Assembly (NCBI RefSeq): GCF_021389935.1
Contig: NZ_CP089979.1
Coordinates: 1,531,001-1,595,000 of the forward strand
Source of the DNA: Fulvivirga ligni
GTDB taxonomy: Bacteria > Bacteroidota > Bacteroidia > Cytophagales > Cyclobacteriaceae
Length of the DNA: 64,000 nt
Reading direction: 5' to 3'
Position 1 is the first letter of the stretch; each line of letters begins with the position of its first letter. Made by a program: the position numbers and the translations under genes. Below, piece by piece: positions 43,696 through 53,424 of the stretch. The notes below the pieces were generated by a model, which saw only the letters and a list, made by a program, of their open reading frames with translations, searched no databases and had not been told where the DNA came from.

Positions 43696-44982
43696 ATGCT
43701 TATTCCTTCTTTAGAAACTTCAGATGATAGTAATATTGAAAACTATCAATTAGAAGAGTTGAAAAAATTGTTGGCCTACGTGAATGAAAGGTCTACTTTT
43801 TATCAAAAGCATTTCAAAGATGCTGGCATCACTATCAATGACATTCAGTCATTATCAGATCTTGGCAAACTTCCCATTACGCAAAAAAGTGACCTACAGA
43901 CTCATCAGAGAGAATTCTGGTGTGTAGGCGCTGATCAGATCTCAGATTACTGTAGCACATCAGGTACAGAAGGAAAGCCTGTCATAGTTCCACTTTCAGC
44001 TAATGATGTGGATCGTTTAGCTTATAATGAAGCTATATCTTTGAGTTGTGCTGGTGGTGGCGAAAATGAAATCTACCAACTTACTACTACTATTGACAGG
44101 CAGTTTATGGCTGGCTATGCCTATGCTTTGGGAGCAAAGAAAATAGGAGCTGGTATGTTAAGAGTAGGTCCTGGTTTGCCGGAGTTACAGTGGCGAATGA
44201 TTCAGGAAGTCAATCCCACCGCATTGATCATCGTGCCATCTTTTTTAAATAAACTTATAGAATATGCCTCAAAGCAAGGCATTGATTATAAGAACAGTAG
44301 TGTTAAAAAGGCAATTTGCATCGGTGAGCCAGTTCGCAATGCTGATTTTCAATTAAACGCAATTGGTCAAAGGATTACTTCTAATTGGGATATTGAACTG
44401 TACTCTACCTATGCCTCTACAGAAATGGGCACGGCGTTTACAGAATGTGCAGCCGGTAAAGGAGGACATTTACATCCGGAATTGTTGATTGCTGAAATTT
44501 TAGATGAGAATAATTCACCAGTAGCCCCGGGAGAAATCGGCGAACTTACTATCACCACTTTAGGCATTGAAGCCATGCCTTTAATTAGGTTTAAAACAGG
44601 TGACCTATGCTACTTTGATTACTCTAAATGTGAATGTGGACGTAATACACCAAGATTAAGTCCCATATTAGGCCGTAAATATCAATTGATTAAATATAAG
44701 GGTACCACGTGTTACCCTCCTGCCATATTTGACCTCTTAGATTCGGAAGAAAATATTACTCATTACCAGGTAGTGGTAGATGCTGACGAGTTTTCTAATG
44801 ACACCTTGAAAGTTTTATATAGCTGTAATAATGATGTTGATTCCGCGGAATTGTCCAAAAAATTCAAGTCAAAGTTAAGGGTAACACCAGAGTTGTCCAG
44901 AATTTCAGAGGATGAACTTTTCCCCCGAGTTTACCCCAAGTCAAGTAGGAAGCCAATCAAATTTTTAGATCAGAGGAAATAA
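43696..44982 (+). CDS. PaaK-like adenylate-forming ligase
   Basis: The 428-residue product belongs to the phenylacetate-CoA ligase-like branch of the ANL superfamily. It has the phosphate loop YCSTSGTEGKP, the aromatic-acid-side STYASTEMG motif, TGDLCYFD with the conserved Asp, and a small C-terminal domain. A CxCG pair (SKCECGRNTP) is common in PaaK-like proteins. It probably activates 4-coumarate made by the ammonia-lyase as the adenylate and loads it on CoA or ACP. It is the last gene of the cluster; the ribosomal operon promoter follows within 90 bases. Confidence 0.82.
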   Translation: MLIPSLETSDDSNIENYQLEELKKLLAYVNERSTFYQKHFKDAGITINDIQSLSDLGKLPITQKSDLQTHQREFWCVGADQISDYCSTSGTEGKPVIVPLSANDVDRLAYNEAISLSCAGGGENEIYQLTTTIDRQFMAGYAYALGAKKIGAGMLRVGPGLPELQWRMIQEVNPTALIIVPSFLNKLIEYASKQGIDYKNSSVKKAICIGEPVRNADFQLNAIGQRITSNWDIELYSTYASTEMGTAFTECAAGKGGHLHPELLIAEILDENNSPVAPGEIGELTITTLGIEAMPLIRFKTGDLCYFDYSKCECGRNTPRLSPILGRKYQLIKYKGTTCYPPAIFDLLDSEENITHYQVVVDADEFSNDTLKVLYSCNNDVDSAELSKKFKSKLRVTPELSRISEDELFPRVYPKSSRKPIKFLDQRK

Positions 44983-45018
44983 TTAATTTTCTTTGTACTT
45001 TTGAGGCGCACTTCAGGA

Positions 45019-45043
45019 AATAATCGAAAGCCTACCGATTATT
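45019..45043 (+). other. Inverted repeat between the pigment cluster and the rplC promoter
   Basis: AATAATCG (45019-45026) pairs with CGATTATT (45036-45043) around a nine-base loop. It lies 37 bases after the last pigment gene and 21 bases before the -33 box of the rplC promoter. There is no T run, so it is a poor terminator. It may be an operator or chance. Confidence 0.35.
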
Positions 45044-45064
45044 GAAAAAATATAATAACTAGTA

Positions 45065-45095
45065 TTTGCTTACTCGAATTAAGTTACTATCTTTG
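45065..45095 (+). promoter_or_regulatory. Main promoter of the ribosomal protein operon
   Basis: TTTG at 45065-45068 and TATCTTTG at 45088-45095 are separated by exactly 19 bases, a full match to the Bacteroidota consensus TTTG-N19-TAnnTTTG. Transcription should start near 45101-45103, giving a leader of about 55 bases before rplC. It is the best promoter in the window, as expected for ribosomal genes. Confidence 0.85.
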
Positions 45096-45156
45096 CAGTC
45101 CTTTTGCGGAAAAACCGTGAGAGCTATAGCTAAAGTACGCTTATAAAGATTTTAAA

Positions 45157-45789
45157 ATGTCTGGTATTATAGGAAAGAAAATCGGGATGACTAGCATTTA
45201 CAGTGCCACTGGGAAAAATATCCCATGCACGGTGATAGAGGCTGGTCCTTGTGTAGTAACACAAGTAAAAAATGATGAGACAGACGGATACACGGCTGTT
45301 CAGTTGGGCTATGGAGAGCGTAAGGAGAAAAACACACCTAAAGCTTTACTAGGTCACTTTAAAAAAGCTGGAACTACTCCTAAGAAAGAAGTAGTTGAGT
45401 TTAGAGATTTTAGAGTTGAGTTTGAAGGTGGTGTGCAGTTAGGTCAGGAAATTTTTGTTGGCGATGTATTCGTTGAAGGAGATTTCGTTGATGCTATCGG
45501 TACCTCTAAAGGTAAAGGTTTCCAAGGTGTTGTTAAAAGACACGGTTTCGGTGGTGTTGGTCAAAGAACTCACGGTCAGCATAACAGAGAAAGAGCACCT
45601 GGTTCAATAGGTGGCGCGTCTTTCCCAGCTAGAGTATTCAAAGGTATGAGAATGGCTGGTAGAGCAGGTGGTGACAGAGTAAAAGTTATCAACCTTCAGG
45701 TAGTAAGAGTTATACCTGAAAAGAATTTGATTTTAGTAAGTGGTTCTGTACCAGGAGCAAATAATTCAACTGTAATTCTCGAGAAGTAA
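45157..45789 (+). CDS. rplC: 50S ribosomal protein L3
   Basis: The 210-residue product (E. coli 209) is one of the first proteins to bind 23S rRNA and reaches the peptidyl transferase centre. It shows the L3 hallmarks [13 protein letters not shown] at the N-terminus, [17 protein letters not shown], and the [18 protein letters not shown] loop. It is the first gene of the operon here; rpsJ, which precedes it in most bacteria, is absent. Its stop overlaps the rplD start (TAATG). Confidence 0.98.
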   Translation: MSGIIGKKIGMTSIYSATGKNIPCTVIEAGPCVVTQVKNDETDGYTAVQLGYGERKEKNTPKALLGHFKKAGTTPKKEVVEFRDFRVEFEGGVQLGQEIFVGDVFVEGDFVDAIGTSKGKGFQGVVKRHGFGGVGQRTHGQHNRERAPGSIGGASFPARVFKGMRMAGRAGGDRVKVINLQVVRVIPEKNLILVSGSVPGANNSTVILEK

Positions 45790-46418
45790 TGGACATTTCA
45801 GTAGTAAAATATAGTGGTGAGGATACCGGCAGAAAGATCAGTCTTTCTGAAGAGGTTTTCGGTATCGAGCCTAACGATCATGCGATATACCTTGATGTTA
45901 AGCAATTCTTAGCTAACCAAAGACAAGGTACGCACAAGTCGAAAGAGAGAGGTGAGATTAGTGGATCTACCAGAAAAATAAAGAGACAAAAGGGTACTGG
46001 TACAGCGAGAGCTGGTAGTATCAAGTCACCTGTTTTCAGAGGTGGAGGTAGAGTATTCGGTCCTAGGCCAAGAAACTATTCTTTCAAGCTTAACAAAAAG
46101 ATGAAAGAATTGGCTCGTAAGTCTGCTTTGACTTATAAGGCTAAGGATAACAATATCGCTATCGTGGAAGATTTATCATTCGATGCTCCAAGAACTAAGG
46201 AGTATATCAAAATGTTAAATGCACTTTCACTAGGTGATAAAAAGACATTATTGGTGCTTCCAGAGGGTAACAAAAACGTTGTGTTATCAGGAAGAAACGT
46301 TCAAAACACAAAAGTAATTACAGCTGATAGCTTAAACACTTTTGATGTGTTACACGCTGATAATCTAATATTGAGTGAGAGCTCTCTTGAGAAGATTGAT
46401 AACTTATTGAAGAAATAA
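45789..46418 (+). CDS. rplD: 50S ribosomal protein L4
   Basis: The 209-residue product (E. coli 201) has the long exit-tunnel loop containing [22 protein letters not shown]. In E. coli L4 represses the S10 operon through leader RNA; whether this holds here is unknown, and the leader shows no similar structure. It is coupled to rplC by TAATG and followed by rplW after 2 bases. Confidence 0.98.
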   Translation: MDISVVKYSGEDTGRKISLSEEVFGIEPNDHAIYLDVKQFLANQRQGTHKSKERGEISGSTRKIKRQKGTGTARAGSIKSPVFRGGGRVFGPRPRNYSFKLNKKMKELARKSALTYKAKDNNIAIVEDLSFDAPRTKEYIKMLNALSLGDKKTLLVLPEGNKNVVLSGRNVQNTKVITADSLNTFDVLHADNLILSESSLEKIDNLLKK

Positions 46419-46420
46419 AA

Positions 46421-46708
46421 ATGAGTGTTTTAATAAAGCCATTAGTTACAGAAAAAGTTTCTGCTTTAAACGAAAAAGGCAAGTATGGTTTCGTAGTAGA
46501 CCGCAAAGCCAATAAAGTGGACATAAAAAAGGCTGTAGAAAAATTGTATGGAGTTACTGTAGAAGAGGTAAATACAATGAACTATCTAGGTAAGAAAAAA
46601 TCTAGATATACCAAATCTAAAGTAATTAGTGGAAGAACTCCTTCTTTTAAAAAGGCTATCGTAACAGTAGCGGATGGTGAAGTAATCGATTTTTACAGCG
46701 AAATTTAA
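46421..46708 (+). CDS. rplW: 50S ribosomal protein L23
   Basis: The 95-residue product (E. coli 100) sits at the tunnel exit and docks trigger factor and SRP. Typical features are IKPLVTEKVSALNEKGKYGFVV and the VEKLYGVTVEEVNTMN strand-turn. The extended loop with basic residues (KKKSRYTKSKV) is present. It follows rplD by 2 bases and precedes rplB by 13 bases. Confidence 0.97.
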   Translation: MSVLIKPLVTEKVSALNEKGKYGFVVDRKANKVDIKKAVEKLYGVTVEEVNTMNYLGKKKSRYTKSKVISGRTPSFKKAIVTVADGEVIDFYSEI

Positions 46709-46721
46709 TCATTAGAGAAAG

Positions 46722-47554
<833 letters not shown>

Positions 47555-47555
<1 letters not shown>

Positions 47556-47833
47556 TGGCTAGATCACTTAAAAAAGGACCATATATAGATTTCAGGCTCG
47601 ACAAAAAAGTCGATGCTATGAACGATTCAGGAAAAAAATCTGTGATCAAGACCTGGTCAAGAAGGTCAATGATCTCGCCAGATTTTGTAGGACATACTTT
47701 TGCTGTACATAATGGTAATAAGTTTATTCCTGTTTATGTAACTGAAAATATGGTAGGACACAAGCTTGGTGAGTTTGCTCCGACTAGAAATTTCAGAGGT
47801 CACGTTGGTAAAAAAGACAAAGGTAAAAGATAA
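47555..47833 (+). CDS. rpsS: 30S ribosomal protein S19
   Basis: The 92-residue product is identical in length to E. coli S19. It lies in the head of the small subunit and contacts S13 and the A-site t[15 protein letters not shown], STIxP-like [19 protein letters not shown], and the end [14 protein letters not shown] are diagnostic. It is coupled to rplB upstream (TAATG) and lies 2 bases before rplV. Confidence 0.98.
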
Positions 47834-47835
47834 TT

Positions 47836-48258
47836 ATGGAGGCAGTAGCTAAATTAAAGAACGTACCTACCTCACCTCGAAAAATGAGATTAGTAGCTGA
47901 TCTAATCAGAGGAGAGAGAGTTAGCAAGGCACTAAATATTTTAAAGTTTGAGCCTAAGCAAGGTGCTGCCAGGCTTGAAAAGTTATTACTTTCAGCCATT
48001 TCAAACTGGCAGCAAGGTAATGAGGATGTTGACCTAGAAGATGCTGATTTATACGTAAAAAGTATCCAGGTTGATAGCGGTAAAATTTTGAAGCGTTTAA
48101 GACCTGCTCCTCAGGGAAGAGCGCACAGAATAAGAAAGAGATCTAATCACGTAACTTTAGTCTTAGATAGTCTATCTCCTATTCAGGAAAAGGTTGAAAA
48201 ACCTGCAAAGAATGAGACCAAGAAGACTAAGAAAAAAGACAATAAAGAAGATAAATAA
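47836..48258 (+). CDS. rplV: 50S ribosomal protein L22
   Basis: The 140-residue product (E. coli 110) lines the exit tunnel. The core from [22 protein letters not shown] to the beta-hairpin tip ([24 protein letters not shown]) is normal. The extra ~30 residues form a lysine/glutamate-rich tail after position 115, common in Bacteroidota. Macrolide resistance changes map to the hairpin loop in other species; nothing unusual is seen here. The stop overlaps rpsC. Confidence 0.97.
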   Translation: MEAVAKLKNVPTSPRKMRLVADLIRGERVSKALNILKFEPKQGAARLEKLLLSAISNWQQGNEDVDLEDADLYVKSIQVDSGKILKRLRPAPQGRAHRIRKRSNHVTLVLDSLSPIQEKVEKPAKNETKKTKKKDNKEDK

Positions 48259-48992
48259 TGGGACAAAAAGTTAACCCTGTAGCTTTCAGACTTGGTATTG
48301 TTAAAGGTTGGGATTCCAGCTGGTATGGTGGCAAGGACTTTTCTGATAAATTAGTAGAAGATCACAACATCAGAAACTATATAGCAGCTCGTATACCAAA
48401 AGGCGGTATTTCTAAAGTAGTAATAGAAAGAACACTTAAAAGAATCACTTTAACAGTACACACGGCTCGTCCAGGTGTTGTTATCGGTAAAGGTGGTGCT
48501 GAGGTAGATAAGATTAAAGAAGAGTTAAAGAAATTGACAGGTAAGGATGTTCAAATTAACATCTTCGAAGTTAAGAGACCTGAACTAGATGCTAAACTAG
48601 TAGGTGAATCTATCGCTCAGCAATTACAAGCACGTATTTCTTACAGAAGAGCTATGAAGCAAGCTATTGCTTCTGCCATGAGAGTAGGTGCTCAGGGAAT
48701 CAAAATCAAAGTTTCTGGTCGTTTAGGTGGCGCAGAGATGGCACGTACTGAGCAGTACAAAGATGGTCGTATTCCATTGCACACATTAAGAGCAGATATC
48801 GATTACGCTATCAGCGAAGCAAGCACTGTTTACGGTAAGATCGGTATCAAAGTATGGATCTTCAAAGGTGAGGTTTACGGTAAAAGAGATCTTTCTCCTA
48901 ACGTAGGATTAGGTAATTCAGGATCTGGAAACTCTGGCAGAGGTGGCAGAAAAAGAGGTGGAGACGGTCCTAAGAGAAGAAGAAATAAATAG
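48258..48992 (+). CDS. rpsC: 30S ribosomal protein S3
   Basis: The 244-residue product (E. coli 233) has a KH domain with [19 protein letters not shown] and the C-terminal S3 domain with [30 protein letters not shown], and forms part of the mRNA entry helicase. The last 30 residues are a Gly/Ser/Arg-rich tail ([15 protein letters not shown]) that E. coli lacks. A small GNRA hairpin follows in the 52-base gap before rplP. Confidence 0.98.
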   Translation: MGQKVNPVAFRLGIVKGWDSSWYGGKDFSDKLVEDHNIRNYIAARIPKGGISKVVIERTLKRITLTVHTARPGVVIGKGGAEVDKIKEELKKLTGKDVQINIFEVKRPELDAKLVGESIAQQLQARISYRRAMKQAIASAMRVGAQGIKIKVSGRLGGAEMARTEQYKDGRIPLHTLRADIDYAISEASTVYGKIGIKVWIFKGEVYGKRDLSPNVGLGNSGSGNSGRGGRKRGGDGPKRRRNK

Positions 48993-49010
48993 TTTTAATT
49001 GGAAGATGTG

Positions 49011-49024
49011 CGTGCGAAAGCACG
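49011..49024 (+). other. GNRA-tetraloop hairpin between rpsC and rplP
   Basis: CGTGC-GAAA-GCACG forms a five-pair G/C-rich stem capped by a GAAA tetraloop, 18 bases after the rpsC stop and 20 bases before the rplP ATG. No T run follows, so it is not a terminator. It could be an RNA processing site, a ribosomal protein binding site, or a stabiliser of the upstream message. Confidence 0.5.
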
Positions 49025-49044
49025 GTCTAAATTCATAAAATATT

Positions 49045-49467
49045 ATGTTACAGCCAAAGAGAGTTAAATTCAGGAAAAAACAAAAGGGTAGAATCAAAGG
49101 AATTGCCCAAAGAGGTCATAGAATAGCTTTCGGTGCTTTTGCAATAAAGGCATTAGAACCAGGATGGATTACTTCTAGACAAATAGAGGCCGCTAGGATC
49201 GCTATGACTAGAGCAATGAAACGTGAAGGTCAAGTTTGGATTCGAATTTTTCCTGACAAGCCTGTAACCAAGAAGCCTGCAGAAGTAAGGATGGGTAAAG
49301 GTAAAGGTGCTCCTGAGTATTGGGTAGCTATTGTTAAACCAGGAACTATCCTTTTCGAAGCTGGTGGTGTAAAGAAAGAACTAGCGCAAGAGGCACTAAG
49401 ATTAGCGCAGCAAAAGCTTCCAATTAAAACTAAATTTTCGGTACGCAGAGATTACGTAGAATCATAA
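49045..49467 (+). CDS. rplP: 50S ribosomal protein L16
   Basis: The 140-residue product (E. coli 136) helps form the A-site tRNA elbow contact. The start [16 protein letters not shown], the [17 protein letters not shown]-type stretch and [30 protein letters not shown] are diagnostic. It is followed by rpmC after 6 bases. Confidence 0.98.
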   Translation: MLQPKRVKFRKKQKGRIKGIAQRGHRIAFGAFAIKALEPGWITSRQIEAARIAMTRAMKREGQVWIRIFPDKPVTKKPAEVRMGKGKGAPEYWVAIVKPGTILFEAGGVKKELAQEALRLAQQKLPIKTKFSVRRDYVES

Positions 49468-49473
49468 AATATC

Positions 49474-49668
49474 ATGAAGAATTCAGAGATTAGAGCACTA
49501 AGTATAGAGGAGCTAAATCAGAAGTTGGCTGGAGAGGAAGAGGCGTACAGAAAAATGAAATTTGCTCATGCTATATCGCCTATAGAAAATCCTATGAAAA
49601 TACAGGAAACACGTAGGTTGATTGCCAGATTAAAGACTGAAATTACGGCTAAAAAACTTGCTAAATAA
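49474..49668 (+). CDS. rpmC: 50S ribosomal protein L29
   Basis: The 64-residue two-helix protein (E. coli 63) lies near the exit tunnel. The end of helix 2, IQETRRLIARLKTEI, is the family signature. It begins MKNSEIRALSIEELNQKL. It is 7 bases from rpsQ. Confidence 0.96.
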   Translation: MKNSEIRALSIEELNQKLAGEEEAYRKMKFAHAISPIENPMKIQETRRLIARLKTEITAKKLAK

Positions 49669-49675
49669 TATTTAA

Positions 49676-49933
49676 ATGGAGTCTAGAAAATTAAGAAAAG
49701 AAAGAATAGGGCAGGTTGTAAGTAATAAGATGGAGAAGTCTATCACCGTTGCAGTACAACGTAAAGAAAAGCACCCTATTTACGGTAAGTTTGTGAATAA
49801 AACTACCAAATTCACGGCTCATGACGAAAAGAACGAATGTGGCATTGGCGACACTGTTCGTATAATGGAAACTCGTCCTTTGAGTAAAAATAAAAGGTGG
49901 AGATTAGTTGAAATCATAGAAAAGGCTAAATAA
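49676..49933 (+). CDS. rpsQ: 30S ribosomal protein S17
   Basis: The 85-residue OB-fold protein (E. coli 84) is a primary 16S rRNA binder. [28 protein letters not shown] and the late [22 protein letters not shown] are typical. One base separates it from rplN. Confidence 0.97.
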   Translation: MESRKLRKERIGQVVSNKMEKSITVAVQRKEKHPIYGKFVNKTTKFTAHDEKNECGIGDTVRIMETRPLSKNKRWRLVEIIEKAK

Positions 49934-49934
49934 G

Positions 49935-50303
49935 ATGATACAGCAAGAGTCTAGATTAAATGTTGCAGATAATAGCGGAGCAAAAGAAGTTCTTTGTATC
50001 CGTGTTTTAGGAGGAACTGGCAAAAAATATGCTTCAGTGGGTGACAAAATTGTTGTATCAGTGAAGGCTGCACTTTCTTCCAGTAACCTGAAAAAGGGAA
50101 CAGTGTCAAAAGCGGTGATCGTTAGAACTAAGAAAGAAATAAGAAGAAAAGATGGTTCTTATATTCGTTTCGAAGAGAATGCTGCCGTATTATTGACCGC
50201 AAACGACGAACCAAGAGGAACTCGTATTTTTGGACCTGTGGCTAGAGAATTACGTGAAAAACAATTCATGAAAATAGTTTCACTAGCACCTGAAGTTTTA
50301 TAA
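49935..50303 (+). CDS. rplN: 50S ribosomal protein L14
   Basis: The 122-residue product (E. coli 123) forms an intersubunit bridge. [27 protein letters not shown] and [28 protein letters not shown] mark it clearly. It is followed by rplX after 2 bases. Confidence 0.98.
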   Translation: MIQQESRLNVADNSGAKEVLCIRVLGGTGKKYASVGDKIVVSVKAALSSSNLKKGTVSKAVIVRTKKEIRRKDGSYIRFEENAAVLLTANDEPRGTRIFGPVARELREKQFMKIVSLAPEVL

Positions 50304-50305
50304 TC

Positions 50306-50647
50306 ATGGAAAGAGCGAAAAATAAACAAGGTAAACTACACATTCGTAAAGGGGATAAAGTAAAAGTTATCTCTGGTAACTCTAAGGGTAAAGACGGTGT
50401 GGTGTTAGAAGTAATTACCTCTAAGCAAAGAGCTATTGTAGAAGGATTAAACATGGTAACTAAGCATGTTAAACCTTCCGCTACTAATCCTGAAGGAGGT
50501 ATTGAAAAGAAAGAAGCAGCTATACACATTAGTAATCTTATGCTAGTAGATCCTGCTACTGGTGATGCAGTAAGAACAGGTCGTAAGCAAGACGATAATG
50601 GTAAGCTACAAAGATATTCTAAGAAAACTGGAGACTTTATAAAATAA
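50306..50647 (+). CDS. rplX: 50S ribosomal protein L24
   Basis: The 113-residue product (E. coli 104) is an assembly initiator for the large subunit. The KOW motif is seen in [24 protein letters not shown]. The [23 protein letters not shown] stretch is diagnostic. The stop overlaps the rplE start (TAATG). Confidence 0.97.
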   Translation: MERAKNKQGKLHIRKGDKVKVISGNSKGKDGVVLEVITSKQRAIVEGLNMVTKHVKPSATNPEGGIEKKEAAIHISNLMLVDPATGDAVRTGRKQDDNGKLQRYSKKTGDFIK

Positions 50648-51198
50648 TGGCTAATCCAAGATTAAAAGATAAATACCAGAAGGAAATCGTTCCTGCATTA
50701 AAGGATAAATTCCAATACAAGAGTATTATGCAGGTTCCTAAGGTTGTAAAGGTTTGTATAAACAAAGGTATAGGAGCTGCTGTAGCTGACAAAAAGCTTG
50801 TTGATGTAGGTATAGAAGAGCTAACAACTATTTCTGGACAGAAAGCAGTTGCTACGAAATCTAAGAAATCTATCTCAAACTTTAAGTTAAGAGATGGTAT
50901 GCCTATCGGTGCTAGAGTTACTCTAAGAGGAGATAAGATGTACGAATTTATGGATCGTCTTATGGCTATTGCACTTCCACGTGTAAGAGACTTTAGAGGT
51001 ATTAGTGATAAAGGTTTCGATGGTAGAGGTAACTATACATTAGGGGTTAAAGAACAAATCATTTTCCCTGAAATCAGTATAGAGAAAGTTAACAAAATCA
51101 GTGGTATGGATATCACTTTTGTAACTACTGCAGAAACTGATGAAGAAAGTTATGAATTGCTAAAGGCATTCGGTATGCCATTCGCAAATAAAAACTAA
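50647..51198 (+). CDS. rplE: 50S ribosomal protein L5
   Basis: The 183-residue product (E. coli 179) binds 5S rRNA and the P-site tRNA. It contains [25 protein letters not shown] and the [31 protein letters not shown] block. It is coupled to rplX upstream and is 6 bases before rpsN. Confidence 0.98.
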   Translation: MANPRLKDKYQKEIVPALKDKFQYKSIMQVPKVVKVCINKGIGAAVADKKLVDVGIEELTTISGQKAVATKSKKSISNFKLRDGMPIGARVTLRGDKMYEFMDRLMAIALPRVRDFRGISDKGFDGRGNYTLGVKEQIIFPEISIEKVNKISGMDITFVTTAETDEESYELLKAFGMPFANKN

Positions 51199-51204
51199 TA
51201 TATT

Positions 51205-51474
51205 ATGGCAAGAAAAGCTGTTATAGCAAGAGAAAGAAAAAGAGAAAAATTAGTAGCTAAATTTGCTGCTAAAAGAAAAGCTCTTAAAGAAGCTGGAGAT
51301 TATGATGCACTAGATAAACTACCTAGAAACGCATCTCCTGTAAGACTTCATAACCGTTGTAAATTAACGGGAAGACCTAAAGGTTACATGAGAAAATTCG
51401 GAATCTCAAGGGTAACATTTAGAGAAATGGCTTCTGAAGGGAAAATACCAGGTGTTACTAAGGCGAGTTGGTAA
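51205..51474 (+). CDS. rpsN: 30S ribosomal protein S14, zinc-free form
   Basis: The 89-residue product is the intermediate-length form without the two CxxC pairs of the 61-residue zinc type; only one Cys is present, in [13 protein letters not shown]. The end [18 protein letters not shown] is the S14 signature. It closes the first part of the operon; a 94-base gap with a promoter follows. Confidence 0.97.
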   Translation: MARKAVIARERKREKLVAKFAAKRKALKEAGDYDALDKLPRNASPVRLHNRCKLTGRPKGYMRKFGISRVTFREMASEGKIPGVTKASW

Positions 51475-51512
51475 AAAATTCTCTTTTATTTTTATTCAAG
51501 AAAATAGTTCTG

Positions 51513-51520
51513 TATCTTTG
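51513..51520 (+). promoter_or_regulatory. Internal ribosomal promoter before rpsH (-7 element)
   Basis: TATCTTTG is identical to the -7 box of the main rplC promoter, and the next three bases (CAG) are the same too. A T-rich stretch lies at the -33 place (51490-51494) but there is no exact TTTG. The start of transcription would be near 51526, giving a leader of about 43 bases that includes a small GCCT-GTTT-AGGC hairpin (51524-51535). It would let the spc half be expressed on its own. Confidence 0.65.
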
Positions 51521-51568
51521 CAGGCCTGTTTAGGCAGGGTTGCAATTATACCTTAGATAAAGAAGATA

Positions 51569-51967
51569 ATGACAGATCCAATAGCAGATTATTTAACCAG
51601 GCTTAGAAATGCAATCAAAGCCCGTCACAGAATAGTTGATATTCCTGCTTCTAATATTAAGAAGGAAATGACGAAAGTGTTGCATGAGAAAGGATATATC
51701 CTGAATTATAAGTTTGAAGAGACCGAGAATCATCAAGGTAACATCAAAATTGCTTTAAAATATAATTCAGAGAATAAAAAGCCTGCTATTTACCACTTGG
51801 AAAGGGTAAGTAAACCTGGATTAAGAAAATATACTCAGGCGGATACATTGCCAAGAGTATTAAATGGTTTAGGTGTTGCAATTTTATCCACTTCTAAAGG
51901 TGTGCTTACTGATAAAGAAGCAAGAGACCTTAATATAGGTGGTGAAGTATTGTGTTACGTATATTAA
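51569..51967 (+). CDS. rpsH: 30S ribosomal protein S8
   Basis: The 132-residue product (E. coli 130) binds the central domain of 16S rRNA. MTDPIADYLTRLRNA at the start and STSKGVLTDKEARDLNIGGEVLCYVY at the end are diagnostic. In E. coli S8 represses the spc operon by binding mRNA at rplE; here the gene instead begins a new transcription start. It lies 13 bases before rplF. Confidence 0.98.
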   Translation: MTDPIADYLTRLRNAIKARHRIVDIPASNIKKEMTKVLHEKGYILNYKFEETENHQGNIKIALKYNSENKKPAIYHLERVSKPGLRKYTQADTLPRVLNGLGVAILSTSKGVLTDKEARDLNIGGEVLCYVY

Positions 51968-51980
51968 TTATTAAAATATA

Positions 51981-52538
51981 ATGTCAAGAATAGGGAAAAA
52001 ACCGATCAAACTTGTTGATGGTGTTACTTACAAGTACGATACTGAAGCAGGAATTATTTCTGTGAAGGGACCAAAAGGCGAGTTAAAGCAAGAAATTGAT
52101 CCTTCCTTCAAATTGGTTGAAAATGAAGGCGAGTTGGTTCTGGACAGGCCTACTGAGCAGAAGAGACATAAAGCGATGCATGGCTTATACAGATCTTTGA
52201 TCCATAATATGTTCGAAGGTGTAAGTCAAGGTTACACAAAGAAATTGGAGTTAGTTGGGGTTGGATATAAGGCAACCGCACAGAATAATGTCTTAGAATT
52301 GAGTCTTGGATATTCTCATAATATATTCCTTGCTATTCCTTCTGAACTGTCTGTTACAGCTGAAACGGAAAAGGGTAAAAACCCTGTAGTAACTCTAGAG
52401 GGATATGATAAACAACTCATTGGTCAGGTTGCTGCTAAAATTAAGTCACTTAGACCTGTTGAGCCTTACAAAGGCAAAGGTGTTAGGTTTGTTGGTGAAG
52501 TTGTTAGACGTAAAGCTGGTAAGCAGGCTGCTAAATAA
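51981..52538 (+). CDS. rplF: 50S ribosomal protein L6
   Basis: The 185-residue product (E. coli 177) has two repeated domains near the factor-binding site. [17 protein letters not shown] opens it, and the [25 protein letters not shown] stretch near the end is diagnostic. It precedes rplR by 8 bases. Confidence 0.98.
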   Translation: MSRIGKKPIKLVDGVTYKYDTEAGIISVKGPKGELKQEIDPSFKLVENEGELVLDRPTEQKRHKAMHGLYRSLIHNMFEGVSQGYTKKLELVGVGYKATAQNNVLELSLGYSHNIFLAIPSELSVTAETEKGKNPVVTLEGYDKQLIGQVAAKIKSLRPVEPYKGKGVRFVGEVVRRKAGKQAAK

Positions 52539-52546
52539 TAAGGGAT

Positions 52547-52894
52547 ATGGCATTTAATAAATATAAAAGAAGACTTAGAATTAAGAAGGGTATCAGAAGC
52601 AAAATTTCTGGTACTGCTGATAAGCCAAGATTGTCTGTGTTTAAGAGTAATAAAGGTATTTATGCTCAACTAATAGACGATACTAAAGGACATACATTAC
52701 TTGCTAGTTCTTCAAAAGAATTAGAAAACGAAGGTTTGAACGTTGACGTTTCTAAGAATGTTGGTCTTAAGCTTGCAGAAAAAGCAAAAGCTGGCGGTAT
52801 AGAAAAAATTGTATTTGATCGTAGTGGTTACCTTTACCATGGCAGAATTAAAGCCTTAGCTGAAGGAGCCCGAGAAGGAGGTCTAAAATTTTAA
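52547..52894 (+). CDS. rplR: 50S ribosomal protein L18
   Basis: The 115-residue product (E. coli 117) binds 5S rRNA with L5 and L25. [36 protein letters not shown] and the end [24 protein letters not shown] are typical. It precedes rpsE by 6 bases. Confidence 0.98.
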   Translation: MAFNKYKRRLRIKKGIRSKISGTADKPRLSVFKSNKGIYAQLIDDTKGHTLLASSSKELENEGLNVDVSKNVGLKLAEKAKAGGIEKIVFDRSGYLYHGRIKALAEGAREGGLKF

Positions 52895-52900
52895 AGCGAT

Positions 52901-53419
52901 ATGTCTCAGAATAATATAAGATCAGTAAAAGCTAGTGAAATAGACCTTAAAGAAAAGGTTGTTGCCATTAAGAGGGTAGCTAAAGTTGTAAAAGGTGGTA
53001 GAAGATTCAGCTTTTCAGCAATTGTAGTTGTAGGAAATGGTAACGGAGTGGTAGGTTATGGCCTTGGTAAAGCAAACGAGGTAACGGATGCTATCACAAA
53101 AGGAATTGATGATGCTAAGAAAAACTTAGTGCAGGTTCCTATCATTAAAGGTACTGTGCCTCACGAATCTATTGGTAAATTTGGTGGTGGTTTCGTTTTA
53201 TTGAAGCCAGCTGCGCCAGGTACTGGAGTAATAGCCGGTGGTGCTATGCGTGCTGTATTAGAGAGTGCTGGAGTACATAACGTTCTTGCTAAGTCTAAAG
53301 GATCATCTAACCCTCACAACGCGGTAAAAGCAACATTCGATGCGCTTACTAACATGAGAGATCCATTATCAGTGGCTAAGGACAGAGGAGTTTCTTTATC
53401 AAAAGTATTTAACGGTTAA
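52901..53419 (+). CDS. rpsE: 30S ribosomal protein S5
   Basis: The 172-residue product (E. coli 167) acts in decoding fidelity and mRNA unwinding. It has the double-stranded-RNA-binding-like N-domain ([34 protein letters not shown]) and the C-domain with [19 protein letters not shown]. The Lys-Gly-Gly-Arg loop, where spectinomycin resistance arises in other bacteria, is of normal type. It lies 5 bases before rpmD. Confidence 0.98.
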   Translation: MSQNNIRSVKASEIDLKEKVVAIKRVAKVVKGGRRFSFSAIVVVGNGNGVVGYGLGKANEVTDAITKGIDDAKKNLVQVPIIKGTVPHESIGKFGGGFVLLKPAAPGTGVIAGGAMRAVLESAGVHNVLAKSKGSSNPHNAVKATFDALTNMRDPLSVAKDRGVSLSKVFNG

Positions 53420-53424
53420 TCAAG

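Noticed and set aside
44996-45003. Second -7-like box TACTTTTG upstream of rplC
   Set aside because: There is no -33 TTTG at the right distance, and the box lies just after the pigment cluster stop. The full consensus at 45065-45095 explains rplC better.
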